A DNA stretch of 20,331 nt from Xylaria sp. FL1777 (GCA_022578965.1 MU400936.1:1-20331), one strand, 5' to 3'. Numbered from the stretch's first letter, positions 1-10,113 are shown. Notes: generated by a model not told the origin, from the sequence alone. Numbers and translations are program-made.

Positions 1-1743
1 TATAGTTTTATAAGTTTACTAATTATATTAACTTATTATTTTTTATTATTTGTTATTTTTAGTTAAACTATTTTTTTAAGTTATATATTAAATAATTTTA
101 ATTGTTTATATAATAAATATATCTTTTTATAATTTGTTTTAATAACTATAAAGCTTTTAAATAATATTTATATGCTTGTTTATTTTAACTTATATAAATA
201 AAGCATTTAGTTTTATTTAATATAGCACTTTTATTTTAATTTAAAATAATAACTTTATATTTTTGCTTTAAAACTATATTTTTTAAATTGCTTTATTGTT
301 TTTTATTGTTTTAAACTTTTATAACTTATACTTTTTTTTTAAGTTAAAAAAATTTTTTTTTATAGCTTTTCTTTTTGTTTTTTTTTTTAAATTAACATTA
401 TTTTTAAAAATGTTTTTTTTTTTATAGTTATAATATTTAACTTTAAATATGTTTTAAAGTTATTATTTCTAGACTTTATTAATTTGCTTAAATCTTTATT
501 TAATACTTTTTTAAATATTTTTTTTCTTGTTTTTTCTAGTTTTTTTAATTTTAAAGTACTAGTTAAATAATTATTAATTAATTATAATAGCTATATTAAT
601 ATATATATTAATTTTTACTAGTTTATTTATTTTATATAGTTTATTTTAAACTTAAGTTTTAAGTTTACTATAAAATAAGTAAAATAATGCAAGCTTAAGT
701 AATTTTAAAATTATTATTAATTATTTAAATTTTATAGTATAATTTATTGCTATTTTTGTTTGTTTTAAGCAGTAAAATGTTTCTTTTGCGTGTTTTACTT
801 TTTAAATATTTTTAAACAATGTTTTTATTTAATTTTTAAACTTAACGTAATTTTTAAGAATTTTTTTTATTTTTAGCTTAAAGTTAGTTAACTTATTAAC
901 TTTTAAAAAATCTTTTAAAATAAATTAAAACTATTTTAGTACTTTTTTTAACAAAAATTATAAAATAGTTATTACTTTTTAATTTTTTTTTATAATAGTA
1001 ATAAAATGCTATTTTAAATAAAGTTTAGCATAAATTAAAAAAGCTTTTATATTTATAAATTTATTATAAAGCTTTAAAGCAGTAAATTTAAAACTTTTAA
1101 TGTTTAGCATTTTTAATATTATAAATAATTTTAATAATAAAAGCAATAATAATAATAAAAAGTTAAGTTTTTTATTTTAAGTTATTATTTTAAATATAAT
1201 AATAATAAAAATAAGCGTTAACTTTACTAGTAGTAATATTAGCATTAATTATAGCATAATTACTTATTTAAAACTTTAATTTATTATTATAATAATAATT
1301 ATTATTGCTGCTTTAATTATTATAGCTAATATTTATATTAGTTTAAAAGTTATAATGCTTAATATTTAAGCTATTTTTTAAATTAAAGCAACTAGTTTGC
1401 TTTATAATGCTAGTATTAATATTAATTCTTTTTTATTATTACTGCTTAACTTTTTTTTTTTTACTATTGCTTTTTTTTTAATAAAAGTAGCTAATAAAAA
1501 TATTAAAGTTTATTATTTTAATATGTTATTAGTTTTAAAAGTTTTTAAAATTTTTAAACTTAATTTTTAATTTTTTATTTTTAGTAATATAACTTAAATT
1601 TAGTTTATTAATTATTAAGTAAAGTTTACTTATATAATGCTATTTAGCATTTTTGTTTTTTAAATATTTTTTTAGTATATTTTTAAAAGTTTATTTTATA
1701 AATTGTTTATTATTTAACTTTTTATACTAATATTTGTTTTTAT
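1..1743 (-). pseudogene. gag remnant of element A (partial, runs off left edge)
   Basis: It is homologous to the gag region of elements B and C. The likely start codon is at 1743-1741, now ATA where ATG is expected, 34 nt after the LTR; B and C have the same spacing. The frame is full of TAA/TAG, as expected when CAA, CAG, CGA or TGG codons suffer C-to-T or G-to-A changes. No zinc knuckle could be recognised. The gag call rests on position (first frame after the 5' LTR, upstream of RT) and on the low-complexity Asn/Thr/Ala-rich, then helix-like, composition read in copy B, not on a domain match. The 3' limit of gag is not defined, so part of the leftmost sequence could already be protease. 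Confidence 0.6.
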
Positions 1744-1777
1744 ATATTAAATTTTATTAATTAAAAAGCTATTAAAA

Positions 1778-2271
1778 TATAATAAACTTATTATATACTA
1801 ATATAATAAGTTTGCTTTTAGGGTTTTAATTTGTAAATAATAATAAAATCCTTAATAGTAGTTTATTAAAAAGGTTTTTAAAGTATTTTTACTACTATAT
1901 ATTAATAAAAGTTTTAAAGAATTAAAAGTAATAAATATATTAATGCTTAGCAGTTATAAAAAATTAATAGCTAAAGAACTAAAACTAAATAAGTAACTAA
2001 ATATAAAAAATACATAATTATATAAACAAAAAAAAAGTAAAAAAAGTAGTAATTTCTTTTAAATTACTGTAAGTTTAGTAAGCACTAAATTACTGTAAGC
2101 TTAGTAAGCTTTAAATTACTATAAGCCTAGTAAGCTTTAGATTACTGTAAGCTTAGTAAGCTAAGTAAATTATCACGTAATTTTAGCTCTAGCTAGCAAA
2201 AGAAAAAGTGTAAAGTATATATAAAAGCATTAAGCCGCTCTAAAGGCCACCCTTGTGCCAATTTTATAACA
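1778..2271 (-). repeat. 5' LTR of element A (494 bp)
   Basis: It aligns end to end with 8554-9047 (reversed), 9620-10113 and 16822-17315, all exactly 494 bp. On the plus strand it starts TATAATAAAC, damaged from TGTAACGGAC in the best copy (9620), and ends TTTTATAACA. On the coding strand it therefore runs TGTTATAAAA to GTTACA, the TG...CA ends of an LTR. This copy keeps the most G+C-rich block of the family (2233-2261, containing AAAGGCCACCC), useful for rebuilding the ancestral LTR. A TATATATA stretch at about 2216-2223 could be a promoter element; that is inference only. Confidence 0.9.
2061..2164. repeat. Four tandem 26-bp units inside the LTR
   Basis: Units start at 2061, 2087, 2113 and 2139. 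Each has the form AAATTACTGTAAGCTTAGTA plus AGCTTT, with transition differences. The same array occurs in every LTR of the family: 8661-8764 (reversed), 9903-10006 and 17105-17208, always four units. It is therefore an ancestral part of the LTR, not a later expansion. Its position in the LTR suits an enhancer-like U3 repeat, but that role is inferred. Confidence 0.9.
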
Positions 2272-4804
2272 TATTTAAGTTTACTAACAATTTTTTTTTA
2301 AGCTAATAAAAACCCAAGAAAAGTTATGCTTATATAAAGTTATGCTTATATAGCAATTCTTTATGCTTATATAGCAATTGCTTATAAAAAACAGTATTTT
2401 TTTTTGCTTTTTATTAGTATTTTAATTTATTAAAAGCATAAAAAGTTAAGCTTTTTAAATTAAAGCATAAAAAAAAACTACTAAAAAACAATTAAAGTAA
2501 TTTATGCTTTATAATAAATATAAGCAATAATATATTAAAAAGCTTAACGTTTAGCTATATATAGTTTATACTATTAAATTATTAATTAATTATAATTAAT
2601 AAGCTTAAAAATAAAAATAGTTTAATAATTAATTTTAAACTAAAATAATTTAAGCTAATTAAGCTTATTAAATAAACTAAAGCTAAATTAAAATTTAAAA
2701 ATAAGCTATAAACTATTTAATTAAGCATATATAAATTTATAAATATAAAATGCTTTAAAAAATATGCTTTATAATTTTTATAGTAATTAAATAATAAAAA
2801 TATTAAAAAGCAAAAAAATATACAATAAAAAATATATTATAATTTATATTATTATAACTTTAGTTAACTATTAAAATTATTACTAAAAATACATTAATAA
2901 TTTATATTTTAAAAAAAAACTATTTTTTAGTTTTTATAATAAAAGCTTTAAAAATTTTATATAAAATACTTTATAAATTTATATTAATATTTAAACTTTA
3001 TTATTAATAATATAGCAAAATATTTTATGCTAAAAAAAGTTTAATAATATATTACTATTATATTTAATAAAATAGTTAATATAAATATTATGTTTTTTTT
3101 AGTTTATAATGCTATAAAAATATTTAAATAAAAAAAATAAAAAAAATATAGCTATATTTTATATATTAAGCTTTTTATAATATATTAATATACTTTTAAT
3201 AAATATATTAAATATTTTATAAATAAAGCATAAATTAAAAATGTTACTAAAAACATATTTTGTTTAATTTTAAAATTAATACTAAAAATATAAATAAAAT
3301 AGCAGTTAAATATTTATTAAACGTTTAATATATAATTAAGCTAGTTAGCTTTACGTTTAATAATAACTATAACTTTTATTTTATTATTTTTAGTAAAACT
3401 AACTATAATTATATTATTTTTAAGTGCTTTTTTTATATATATAAATATATTACTAGCTATAAATTTACTAGTATAATTTAAACTATTAAAGTATAATAAA
3501 GAATTATTAGCAAATAATAATCTTAAAAAGCTAAAAAAAAAGCAAAAAAAATAAAATATATATAATATTTTGCGTTAATTTATATTTAGCTATAGTTCTT
3601 TAGTTTTTTTTTTTTTTTTTTTGCTTTTTTATAATTAAAAATATATAGCTGCTATTTTTTATTACTTTTAATAAATAGCTTATTTTTATTAGCTAAACTT
3701 AGTATGTTTTGTTATATTAAAACTTTAGTTAATTAAACAATTTTAATATTAAACTTATTAATTTTAATATTAATAAATTATTGCTTTTTTTTTATTAATA
3801 AATTTAATATATTAAAAAAATTATATAATATAGTATAACTATTAATATATTTTTTAGTATTGCTATTAATATATATTTTATAAGCATATTTAATAATATT
3901 TTAGTTAATAAAAAAAAAGTATATTGTTTATTTTAATATATTTAAAAAAACTATTTTATATTATTATAAATTAAAGCAGTATAAAAGCTTATAATAATTA
4001 ATTAATTAAATATAATAAAAACATTTTATATAAAGTTTTTATTATTTTTTATATTAATTGCAAAAATATTATTAATATGCTTTAAAGCTAAATTAATAGC
4101 TTTTTATTTATTTTTAGCTATAATATACTAAATAAAGCTTAACTATAATATTTTTATTATAAGTTCTAGTTTTATAATATTAAAATAAAATAACTAAGCA
4201 AAATATAACATTTTTAGTTTATAATTATTAAACTTTTTTTTATAAAAAAAAATAAAAAAATAAAAAATAATTTAACGTAATATTTTATAATTGCTAAGCT
4301 AAACTGCTATAATTATTATAAATAAATATTTTATAATACTTATATATTAATAATAGCTTTAAAACTTAATGTTAATTAATTTGCTTTTATTTTAAGTATA
4401 TTTTTTTGTTTAATTTATATATTTTAATTATTAAAACTATAAAACTGCAATTTTTTGCTTAAGTAATATAAAATTTATGCTTTTTAATACTATTTAAATA
4501 TAATTTAATTAAACTTTATTAAAAAATAATATACTAAATTTAATTAAGTTATAAATTAAAAACGCTAAAATATAAGCATAAAACTTATTATATAATAATA
4601 ATAAAGCTTAATAATATTAAACTTTATTTTTTTTAATATATTGCTTATAATTAAAAAATTATATGTTATATTTTATAAAAAAATCCTAAAAAGTCCAAAA
4701 AATTAGTTAAATAAAATTTAGCGCAATATAAAAAAAAGCTAATATAAAAAACATTTATTGTTTATAGTTATATATATTGCTTGCTTTTATTTAAGCAGCT
4801 ATTA
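2272..4804. other. Unidentified, strongly AT-rich DNA left of element D
   Basis: No gene, LTR or known domain could be supported here. G and C occur almost only as GpC, ApC and GpT, so it has been mutated as hard as the retrotransposons and is probably an older repeat. It carries a short tandem repeat at its left end (2324-2379). A plus-strand frame (codons at positions divisible by 3, about 2883-3600) reads as Lys-rich near its end, but its stop density is about what chance gives at this base composition. With element D removed, this stretch joins 6942-8553 to give about 4.1 kb of continuous older sequence. Confidence 0.6.
2324..2379. repeat. Short tandem repeat TTATGCTTATATA (3 copies)
   Basis: Copies start at 2324, 2340 and 2361. 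The second and third extend to TTATGCTTATATAGCAATT and are 21 bp apart. It lies about 50 bp from the edge of element A. No role is known. Confidence 0.8.
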
Positions 4805-4809
4805 TAGCT
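4805..4809. repeat. Target-site duplication of element D, left copy
   Basis: TAGCT directly before the left LTR of D; the matching copy is at 6937-6941 directly after the right LTR. A 5-bp duplication is typical of LTR retrotransposon integration. Confidence 0.8.
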
Positions 4810-5110
4810 TGTTATAATAGCGCATTATATATATATTATGTAGCATTAATTTAATAATACACTTTAATTATAAGGTAAAAAAGTAAAAAAAACATGGTTA
4901 ACTAAGCTACTATAATTAAAACCTTTTATTTTTACTTATAGTGAAATATAAGTAAAGTCCTAGGTTATAAGTTTTATAACTAAGCTATTTATACTATTAA
5001 CTACTATAATACTATAATATAATAATTAATATAATAATTAAACTAATGGTTATATTAATATAATAGTTATAGCTAATATAATAGTAGCCGTATAGCTAAA
5101 AGCTATAACT
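4810..5110. repeat. Left LTR of element D (301 bp)
   Basis: Starts TGTTATAATAGCGC and ends GCTATAACT; it aligns along its whole length with 6636-6936, mostly with transition differences. The ends are TG...CT, not TG...CA, in both copies; TG...CT is a known but uncommon LTR terminus. Confidence 0.8.
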
Positions 5111-6635
5111 ACTTTTTTAAATCTTTTGTTATTTTTTGTTTATATAAGTAAACCTATATAATTATAAAAAAACAAAAGATTTATAGAAGTATTACTTGCT
5201 ATTATATTAGAATTTTAATTTACCTCCTTATATTCTTTATTATAAGGTTTTATATATAGCGTTTTAATTAGGTAGCTTATTAACTTATTTATTTATTTAT
5301 TTTTACTATAAAAGATTATTTAATATTTCGTTTTATAAATAATTCGTATAAAAACAAAAGTACTAATAAATTAAGTGAAATATAAATAAGTAAAATAAGT
5401 TAACTAGTTAATTAACTAATTAACTAGCTAACTACTTAATTAATTAACTAATTAATTTAGCTTTAAGGTTTAAAACTATAATATTTATAACATTAGCTAA
5501 TTTATATAAAAACAAAGGTATTATAGTTTTAGTAAAGTTTATCGTTATATTAAGTAAATTAGTTAGTTAAATAAGTATATAATAAATGGTAGTTTGTTTA
5601 TATAGTTAAAAAAAATACTAAAAAATAACTAGCAAAATACTTTATATATAGCAAGCTGTTTAAAAAAGCATAAGTACTTTTAAAACAGTAAATTTTATAT
5701 TATATACGAAGTACTTAGGTTTATAACGGAAATTCGAAGTGTTTGTAAAATTTTTATATGTAAACAGCTTAGCAAACATGTTAGTTTATTGTTTAAAACG
5801 GGTTTCTTAGTTTAAAAAGCAAAGGTACTTTATAACTAGTATTAATTTGTACTACATAATAGGTATTTTAGCTATAAAAAGACTTAAAAGGTTTATTTAA
5901 AGGGTTAATAACTTAGCTAATATGTTCGGTTATTAGCTTATAAATAAAACAACTAATAAAAATGTTAATTATTTAGTTTAATTTTAGCTATTGCACTAAA
6001 AGTATTGCTATATTAAAATAAGTATAATTTACTAGCGTTTTATATAAGTTAGTACTTAGTAAAAAATGGTAATAAGTTAGCAATAGCTTTATAAGCATAT
6101 TTAGCTATTATTAAAAATATTTAGCTTTATAAATATGTTTAGCTAGCGTTTTTTATAATAATTAGTTTATATAAACATATATATATTAACGCGTTAAATA
6201 TATATATATAATAAATGCATATTATACTATTATATATAATAAAAGCAAAAGCTTTAAACATAAAGTAAAATAAAGTAGCTAATAAAGCTATAATTAGCTA
6301 GCATGCTAATTTTTTAGCTATTGTTAAAGCTAAAAATAAAAGGTGTTATATATAGAAATATATTATAACAAAGTAGTTAATAAAGCTATAACTAGCTAAT
6401 ATGCTAATTTTTTAGTTATTATTAAAGCTAAAGAAATAAAGTGCTAATAAAGCTAACCTAATTAACTAAAATGTTAATTTATAAAAGCATTACTAATAAT
6501 AATAAAAAAGTTCACGCAAACATTAATACTTTAAATTGTTAGCTTAAGTGTAGCAATTATAGGTTTATATAGCTATAAAAAACTAAAGGGTTATAAAGTT
6601 ATCACTAATATATAAATCTTTAAAGACTTTATAAT
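5111..6635. other. Interior of element D, no recognised coding region
   Basis: No RT, integrase or gag motif could be read on either strand. The longest clean minus-strand frame I followed runs from an ATG at 5779 to a stop at 5660, 39 codons with no family resemblance. A 12-bp inverted repeat, AAATCTTTTGTT (5119-5130) and AACAAAAGATTT (5171-5182), sits just inside the left LTR and could form a hairpin. A partial tandem repeat lies near the right end (from 6275). The G+C-richer patch around 5705-5835 is the least damaged part and the best place to start a homology search. Confidence 0.5.
6275..6480. repeat. Imperfect 98-bp tandem repeat in element D
   Basis: GTAGCTAATAAAGCTATAAT at 6275 recurs at 6373 with transitions, and both continue through TGCTAATTTTTTAG and TTAAAGCTAAA. 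A third, truncated unit starts near 6444 (CTAATAAAGCTAAC). Such repeats near one LTR are common in non-autonomous elements. Confidence 0.75.
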
Positions 6636-6936
6636 TGTTATAATAGCGCATTATATATATGTTATATAGCATTAACTTAGTAATACACTTTAATTATAAA
6701 GTGAAAAAGTAAAAAAAACATAGCTAGCTAAGCTACTATAATTAAAACCTTTTATTTTTACTTATAATGGGATATAAATGAAATCTTAAGTCATAAGTTA
6801 TATAATTAAGCCACTTATATTATTAATTGCTATAATACTATAATATAATAACTAATATAATAATTAAACTAATGGCTATACTAATATAATAGTTATAGCT
6901 AATATAATAGTAGCTATATAGCTAAAAGCCATAACT
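6636..6936. repeat. Right LTR of element D (301 bp)
   Basis: Starts TGTTATAATAGCGC and ends GCCATAACT. It has the same length as the left LTR. Differences such as GTAG/ATAG, CCTAGG/CTTAAG and GGTT/GGCT are transitions. It is followed directly by TAGCT. Confidence 0.8.
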
Positions 6937-6941
6937 TAGCT
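6937..6941. repeat. Target-site duplication of element D, right copy
   Basis: TAGCT, identical to 4805-4809. Confidence 0.8.
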
Positions 6942-8553
6942 TAAATAAAAAATATAGTTTTTTGATTTTTATGTATTATTATAAGTTATTTATTATAGTT
7001 TTAATAATTTAAAATAATGCAAAATAAAGTATTATAAACTTAATATATTTTAAATATTTTTTTTTGTTTTTATAAATAGTAAAAGTTTATAAAATATAGC
7101 TAATGTTATTTTATAATTATGCAATATTTAAAAATAAAGCAAACTTTTTTAAATATAATAATTTAAATAAAAAACAAATAATGTAAACTAATAAATAATT
7201 AATTGCTTTATTTATATAAGCTAAAATTAACATTAAATAAAAAAAAAGCTATTTTTTTTTAAAAAAAATAATAGTATATTATTATAACTATATAAATAAA
7301 CTAAGCATGTTTAAACTAGTAATTATAAAACAATTAGTTAAATTTTATATAATATTTTTATAACTTATGCTAAAATTTTAAATATTATTTTTAAAGTTAA
7401 AGTTATTATATATAAATTTAATACTTAAGTTATAAATAATATACTTTAAGTTAAACTATATATTTATTAATTTAAATATTAAAACATTAGTTAATTAATT
7501 ATTATATATATAACTTTGTTTAGCTATTTTATTTAGCTGTTTTAAAATAAATTTATAGCTAATATATACTTTAAATTAAGCAAAAATATTAATTATTTAA
7601 GTTTATATTTTATTATTATAAAAGTAAATATTAATAAATTATTATAAAAAATTGCTTGTTAAAAATATATATATATTTAATAATAAAGCTATAATTATAT
7701 ATGCTTTAATAATATAAAAAAACAGCATATTAGCTTTAATTATGTTATAAAATTTATGTTTAGTTTATTAATTTATAAAAATACTTAAAAAAAAAGCAGC
7801 AAAACATAAAAATGCATTTTAGATTTAAAACTAAAAAAAACAAAATAATTTTTTAATTTATTATATATTATAAACATTTTTAACTTAATAAAGCTTTTTA
7901 TTAAAAGCTTTAAATGCTTTAAAATTAAATTTAATAAAAATTAATTATTTAAATAAAATAAAAAGCTTGTTTTAAAATATAAAAATGTTAGTAATATTAT
8001 AACTTATATTATTTTTTTTTAAATTTTATTTAAATATTAACTTTTTAAAAACATTATTAAACTTTAAAGTTTTTTAATATGTTAATTATTTTGCGTATTT
8101 ATAGCTTTAATTAATTATTAATTATAATTTATAATAAAAGCTATTTTTTTAAAAACTAACAAAAATTATAGCTTTAATTATAATTGCAATATTAATACTT
8201 TTATATATTTATTATAACTTATTACTAATATATAAAATTAGATTTTTTATTTAAGTTATTATTTTTATAATTAAAATTATTTTTAAAATTAAAAGCAATA
8301 AAAATAGTATTAAAAAAATCAGTTAATTTAAATATAAGAAATAATATAAACGCTAATATAGTAAATTATATAAGCAAACAAAATAATTGCAAAAAAAACA
8401 ATAATAAAAAAAACAATATTTTAGTTAAAAAATTTATAGTATATAATATAACAAAAACTAAGCATTAAAAAAATACAAAAAAAATATAATTATATATAAA
8501 ATATAATAATTAATTAATTAAGTATAACTTTAAACAAATTTAAAGTTACTATA
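6942..8553. other. Unidentified AT-rich DNA right of element D
   Basis: This continues 2272-4804 across the D insertion. No LTR, terminal inverted repeat or domain was recognised. A plus-strand frame at about 8277-8480 reads as Lys/Gln-rich once stops are allowed as damaged Gln codons, but stop density is no lower than chance. The last five bases, CTATA (8549-8553), are the expected left target duplication of element B. Confidence 0.6.
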
Positions 8554-9047
8554 TGTTACGAAATTAGCATAGAGGTAGCTTTTAAAGCGGCTTAATGCCT
8601 TTATATATACTTTGCACCTTTTTTTTTGCTAGCTAAAGCTAAAGTTATATAATAACTTATTTAGCTTATTAAGCTTATAGTAATTTAAAGCTTATTAAGC
8701 TTATAGTAATTTAAAGCTTACTAGGCTTATAGTAATTTAATGCTTATTAAACTTGCAGTAATTTAAAAAAAGTTATTACTTTTTTTACTTTTTTTTTGTT
8801 TATATAATTATGCACTTTTTATATTTAGTTATTTACTTAGTTCTAGTTTTTTAGCTATTAATTTTTTATAACTGCTAAACATTAATATATTTATTACTTT
8901 TAATCCCTTAAGACTTTTATTAATGCATAGTAGTAAAAATACCTTAAAAACCTTTTTAACGAACTATTATTAAGGATTCTATTGTTATTTACAAATTAAA
9001 ACTTTAAAAGCAAACCTATTATATTAATATATAATAGGTTTATTATA
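8554..9047 (+). repeat. 5' LTR of element B (494 bp)
   Basis: Starts TGTTACGAAATTAGC and ends GGTTTATTATA, damaged from GGTCCGTTACA in the best copy. It is the reverse complement of the other three LTRs and has the same length. The tandem 26-bp array is at 8661-8764. A possible TATA-like stretch is TTTATATATAC near 8600-8610. Confidence 0.9.
8661..8764. repeat. Four tandem 26-bp units in B's LTR (reverse orientation)
   Basis: Same array as 2061-2164, inverted, with units of the form AAAGCTTACTAGGCTTATAG plus TAATTT and transition differences. Confidence 0.85.
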
Positions 9048-9081
9048 CTTTAATAGCTCTTTAATTAATAAAACTTAACAC
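9048..9081 (+). promoter_or_regulatory. 34-nt leader between B's LTR and gag (primer-binding site expected)
   Basis: In an LTR element the minus-strand primer-binding site starts here. The sequence begins CTTTAATAGCTCTTTAATTA and is conserved in A and C (C has TTTTAATAGCTTTTTAATTA). No match to a tRNA 3' end could be claimed because the G/C positions are damaged. The call rests on position alone. Confidence 0.35.
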
Positions 9082-9619
9082 ATAAAAACAAATATTAGTA
9101 TAAAGAGTTAAATAATAAACAATTTACAAAATAAACTTTTAAAAGTATATTAAAAAAATATTTAAAAAATAAAAATGCTAAATAGCATTACATAAATAAA
9201 CTTTACTTAATAACTAATAAAACTAAATTTAAGTTATACTACTAAAAACAAAAAGTCAAAAGTTAAGTTTAAAGATTTTAAAGACTTTTAGAACTAATAA
9301 CGTATTAAAACAATAAACTTTAGCATTTTTATTAGCTACCTTTATTAAAAAAAAAGCAACAGCAAAAAAAAAGAAATTAAGCAGCAATAATAAAAAAGAA
9401 CTAATGCTAACGCTAATGCTACAAAGCAAACTAGTTACTTTAATTTAAAGAACAGCTTAAATACTAAGCGTTATAACTTTTAAACTAATATAAATATTAG
9501 CTATAGTAATTAAAGCAGCAATAATAATTGCTATTATAATAAATTAAAGCTTTAAACAAATAATTATACTATAATTAATATTAATATTACTACTAGCAAA
9601 CTTAACGCTTATTTTTATT
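9082..9619 (+). pseudogene. gag remnant of element B, N-terminal part, cut by element C
   Basis: One frame runs from ATA at 9082 (probably a former ATG, 34 nt after the LTR) to the insertion point. It holds clearly fewer stops than expected at this A+T content, and all could come from damaged Gln, Arg or Trp codons. A basic stretch near 9253-9290 (KVKFKDFKDF) is followed by an Asn/Ala/Thr/Ser-rich region near 9400-9450 (TNANANATKQTSYF) and Asn-rich sequence up to the break. The first ~180 residues thus look like a low-complexity Gag N-terminus. The same frame continues at 17321 once C and one TTATT are removed, good evidence both for the frame and for the nested insertion. The product is a guess by position; no Gag domain was matched. 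Confidence 0.6.
9615..9619. repeat. Target-site duplication of element C, left copy
   Basis: TTATT immediately before TGTAACGG. The matching copy is 17316-17320. The uninterrupted sequence in A (about 1194-1217) and in C's own gag shows one copy at this place. Confidence 0.9.
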
Positions 9620-9629
9620 TGTAACGGAC

Positions 9630-9653
9630 CTGTTATATATTAATATAACAGGT
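9630..9653. repeat. Palindrome near the LTR end
   Basis: CCTGTTATATTAATATAACAGG-like inverted repeat (arms CCTGTTATAT and ATATAACAGG) at 9630-9652. It is present but eroded in the other LTRs (for example ACCTATTATATTAATATATA at 9014). It lies next to the 3' end of the LTR in coding orientation, where it could be a transcript hairpin; no function is established. Confidence 0.6.
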
Positions 9654-9902
9654 TTGCTTTTAAAGTTTTGATTTGCAGGTAACAATAGAATCTTTAACAA
9701 TAGTTCGTTAAGGAGGTTTTTAAAGTATTTTTACTACTATGCATTAATAAAGGTTTTAAAGAATTAAAAATAATAAATATATTAGTGCTTAGCAGTTATA
9801 AGAAATTAATAGCTAAAGAATTAAAACTAAGTAAGTAATTAAATATAAGAAATGTATAATTATATAAACAAAAAAAAGGTAAAAAAAGTAGTGATTTTTT
9901 TT

Positions 9903-10006
9903 AAATTACTATAAGTTTAATAAGCATTAAATTATTATAAGCTTAGTAAGCTTTAAATTATTATAAGCTTAGTAAGCTTTAAATTATTATAAGCTTAGTA
10001 AACTAA
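9903..10006. repeat. Four tandem 26-bp units in C's left LTR
   Basis: Same array as 2061-2164, with most GTAAG/CTTAC positions turned to ATAAG. Confidence 0.85.
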
Positions 10007-10113
10007 ATAAATTATTATATAACTTTAGTTTTAGCTAATAAAAAAAAAAATGTAAAATATATATAAAAGCATTAAGCTGCTTTAAAAGCTACTTTTGTAC
10101 TAATTTTATAACA

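Larger units (their letters stand above)
1..2271 (-). mobile_element. Element A: RIP-damaged Ty3/gypsy LTR retrotransposon, 5' part only
   Basis: This segment is a colinear copy of 15041-17315 (the gag end plus LTR of element C), in the same orientation. The two differ by many G/A and C/T transitions and only a few small indels. The family reads on the minus strand, so the LTR at 1778-2271 is A's 5' LTR and the pol half lies left of position 1. The base after the LTR starts TATTT (2272-2276), which should be the target-site duplication; its partner would be at the far end of A, outside the window. A and element B lie head to head (5' LTRs facing) across 6.3 kb of other DNA. Confidence 0.9.
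4810..6936. mobile_element. Element D: short LTR retrotransposon-like element (2,127 bp)
   Basis: Two direct repeats of exactly 301 bp (4810-5110 and 6636-6936) flank 1,525 bp and are bounded by a 5-bp duplication TAGCT. This is the structure of an LTR element, but the interior is too short for gag-pol, so D is probably non-autonomous (TRIM- or LARD-like) or deleted. It shares no visible sequence with the 494-bp LTR family. It keeps TpC, CpC, GpA and GpG dinucleotides that its surroundings have lost, so it looks younger or less heavily mutated. Orientation is uncertain: a fairly purine-rich run on the minus strand just inside the left LTR (5111-5127) weakly favours the minus strand. Confidence 0.75.
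4785..6950. repeat. Inverted repeat at the empty site of element D
   Basis: TTTTATTTAAGC (4785-4796) and its exact reverse complement GCTTAAATAAAA (6939-6950) flank element D. With D and one TAGCT copy removed they are separated by only 10 nt, so the pre-insertion site was a 12-bp hairpin or cruciform with D entering at the edge of its loop. Confidence 0.7.
9620..10113 (-). repeat. 3' LTR of element C (left side, 494 bp)
   Basis: Starts TGTAACGGACCTGTTATAT and ends AATTTTATAACA. Its first ~110 bases are the least damaged of the four LTRs: CGG, CC, AAGGAGG and TTCG survive where the others read TAA, TT, AAAAAAG and TTTG. Its inner tandem array is 9903-10006. Confidence 0.92.

Noticed and set aside
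2061..2164. Regularly spaced 26-bp repeats resembling a small CRISPR array
   Set aside because: Units are directly adjacent with no spacers, occur in every LTR at the same place, and no cas genes exist here.
2883..3600. Plus-strand frame ending in a Lys-rich segment (KKLKKKQKKIKY), possibly the tail of a pogo/Fot1-like transposase
   Set aside because: Stop frequency is about what random sequence of this composition gives, no DDE motif could be read, and only the basic tail resembles that family.
5660..5779. 39-codon minus-strand ORF with ATG inside element D
   Set aside because: Too short, no ribosomal or family evidence, and flanked by stops in the same frame.
8277..8480. Lys/Gln-rich plus-strand frame
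   Set aside because: The Gln residues are assumed from stop codons, and stop density is not below chance. Low-complexity A-rich DNA gives such frames easily.
9048..9081. tRNA identity of the primer-binding site
   Set aside because: The conserved TAATAGCTC could derive from TGGTAGCTC, but two changes must be assumed and no tRNA 3' end was verified.
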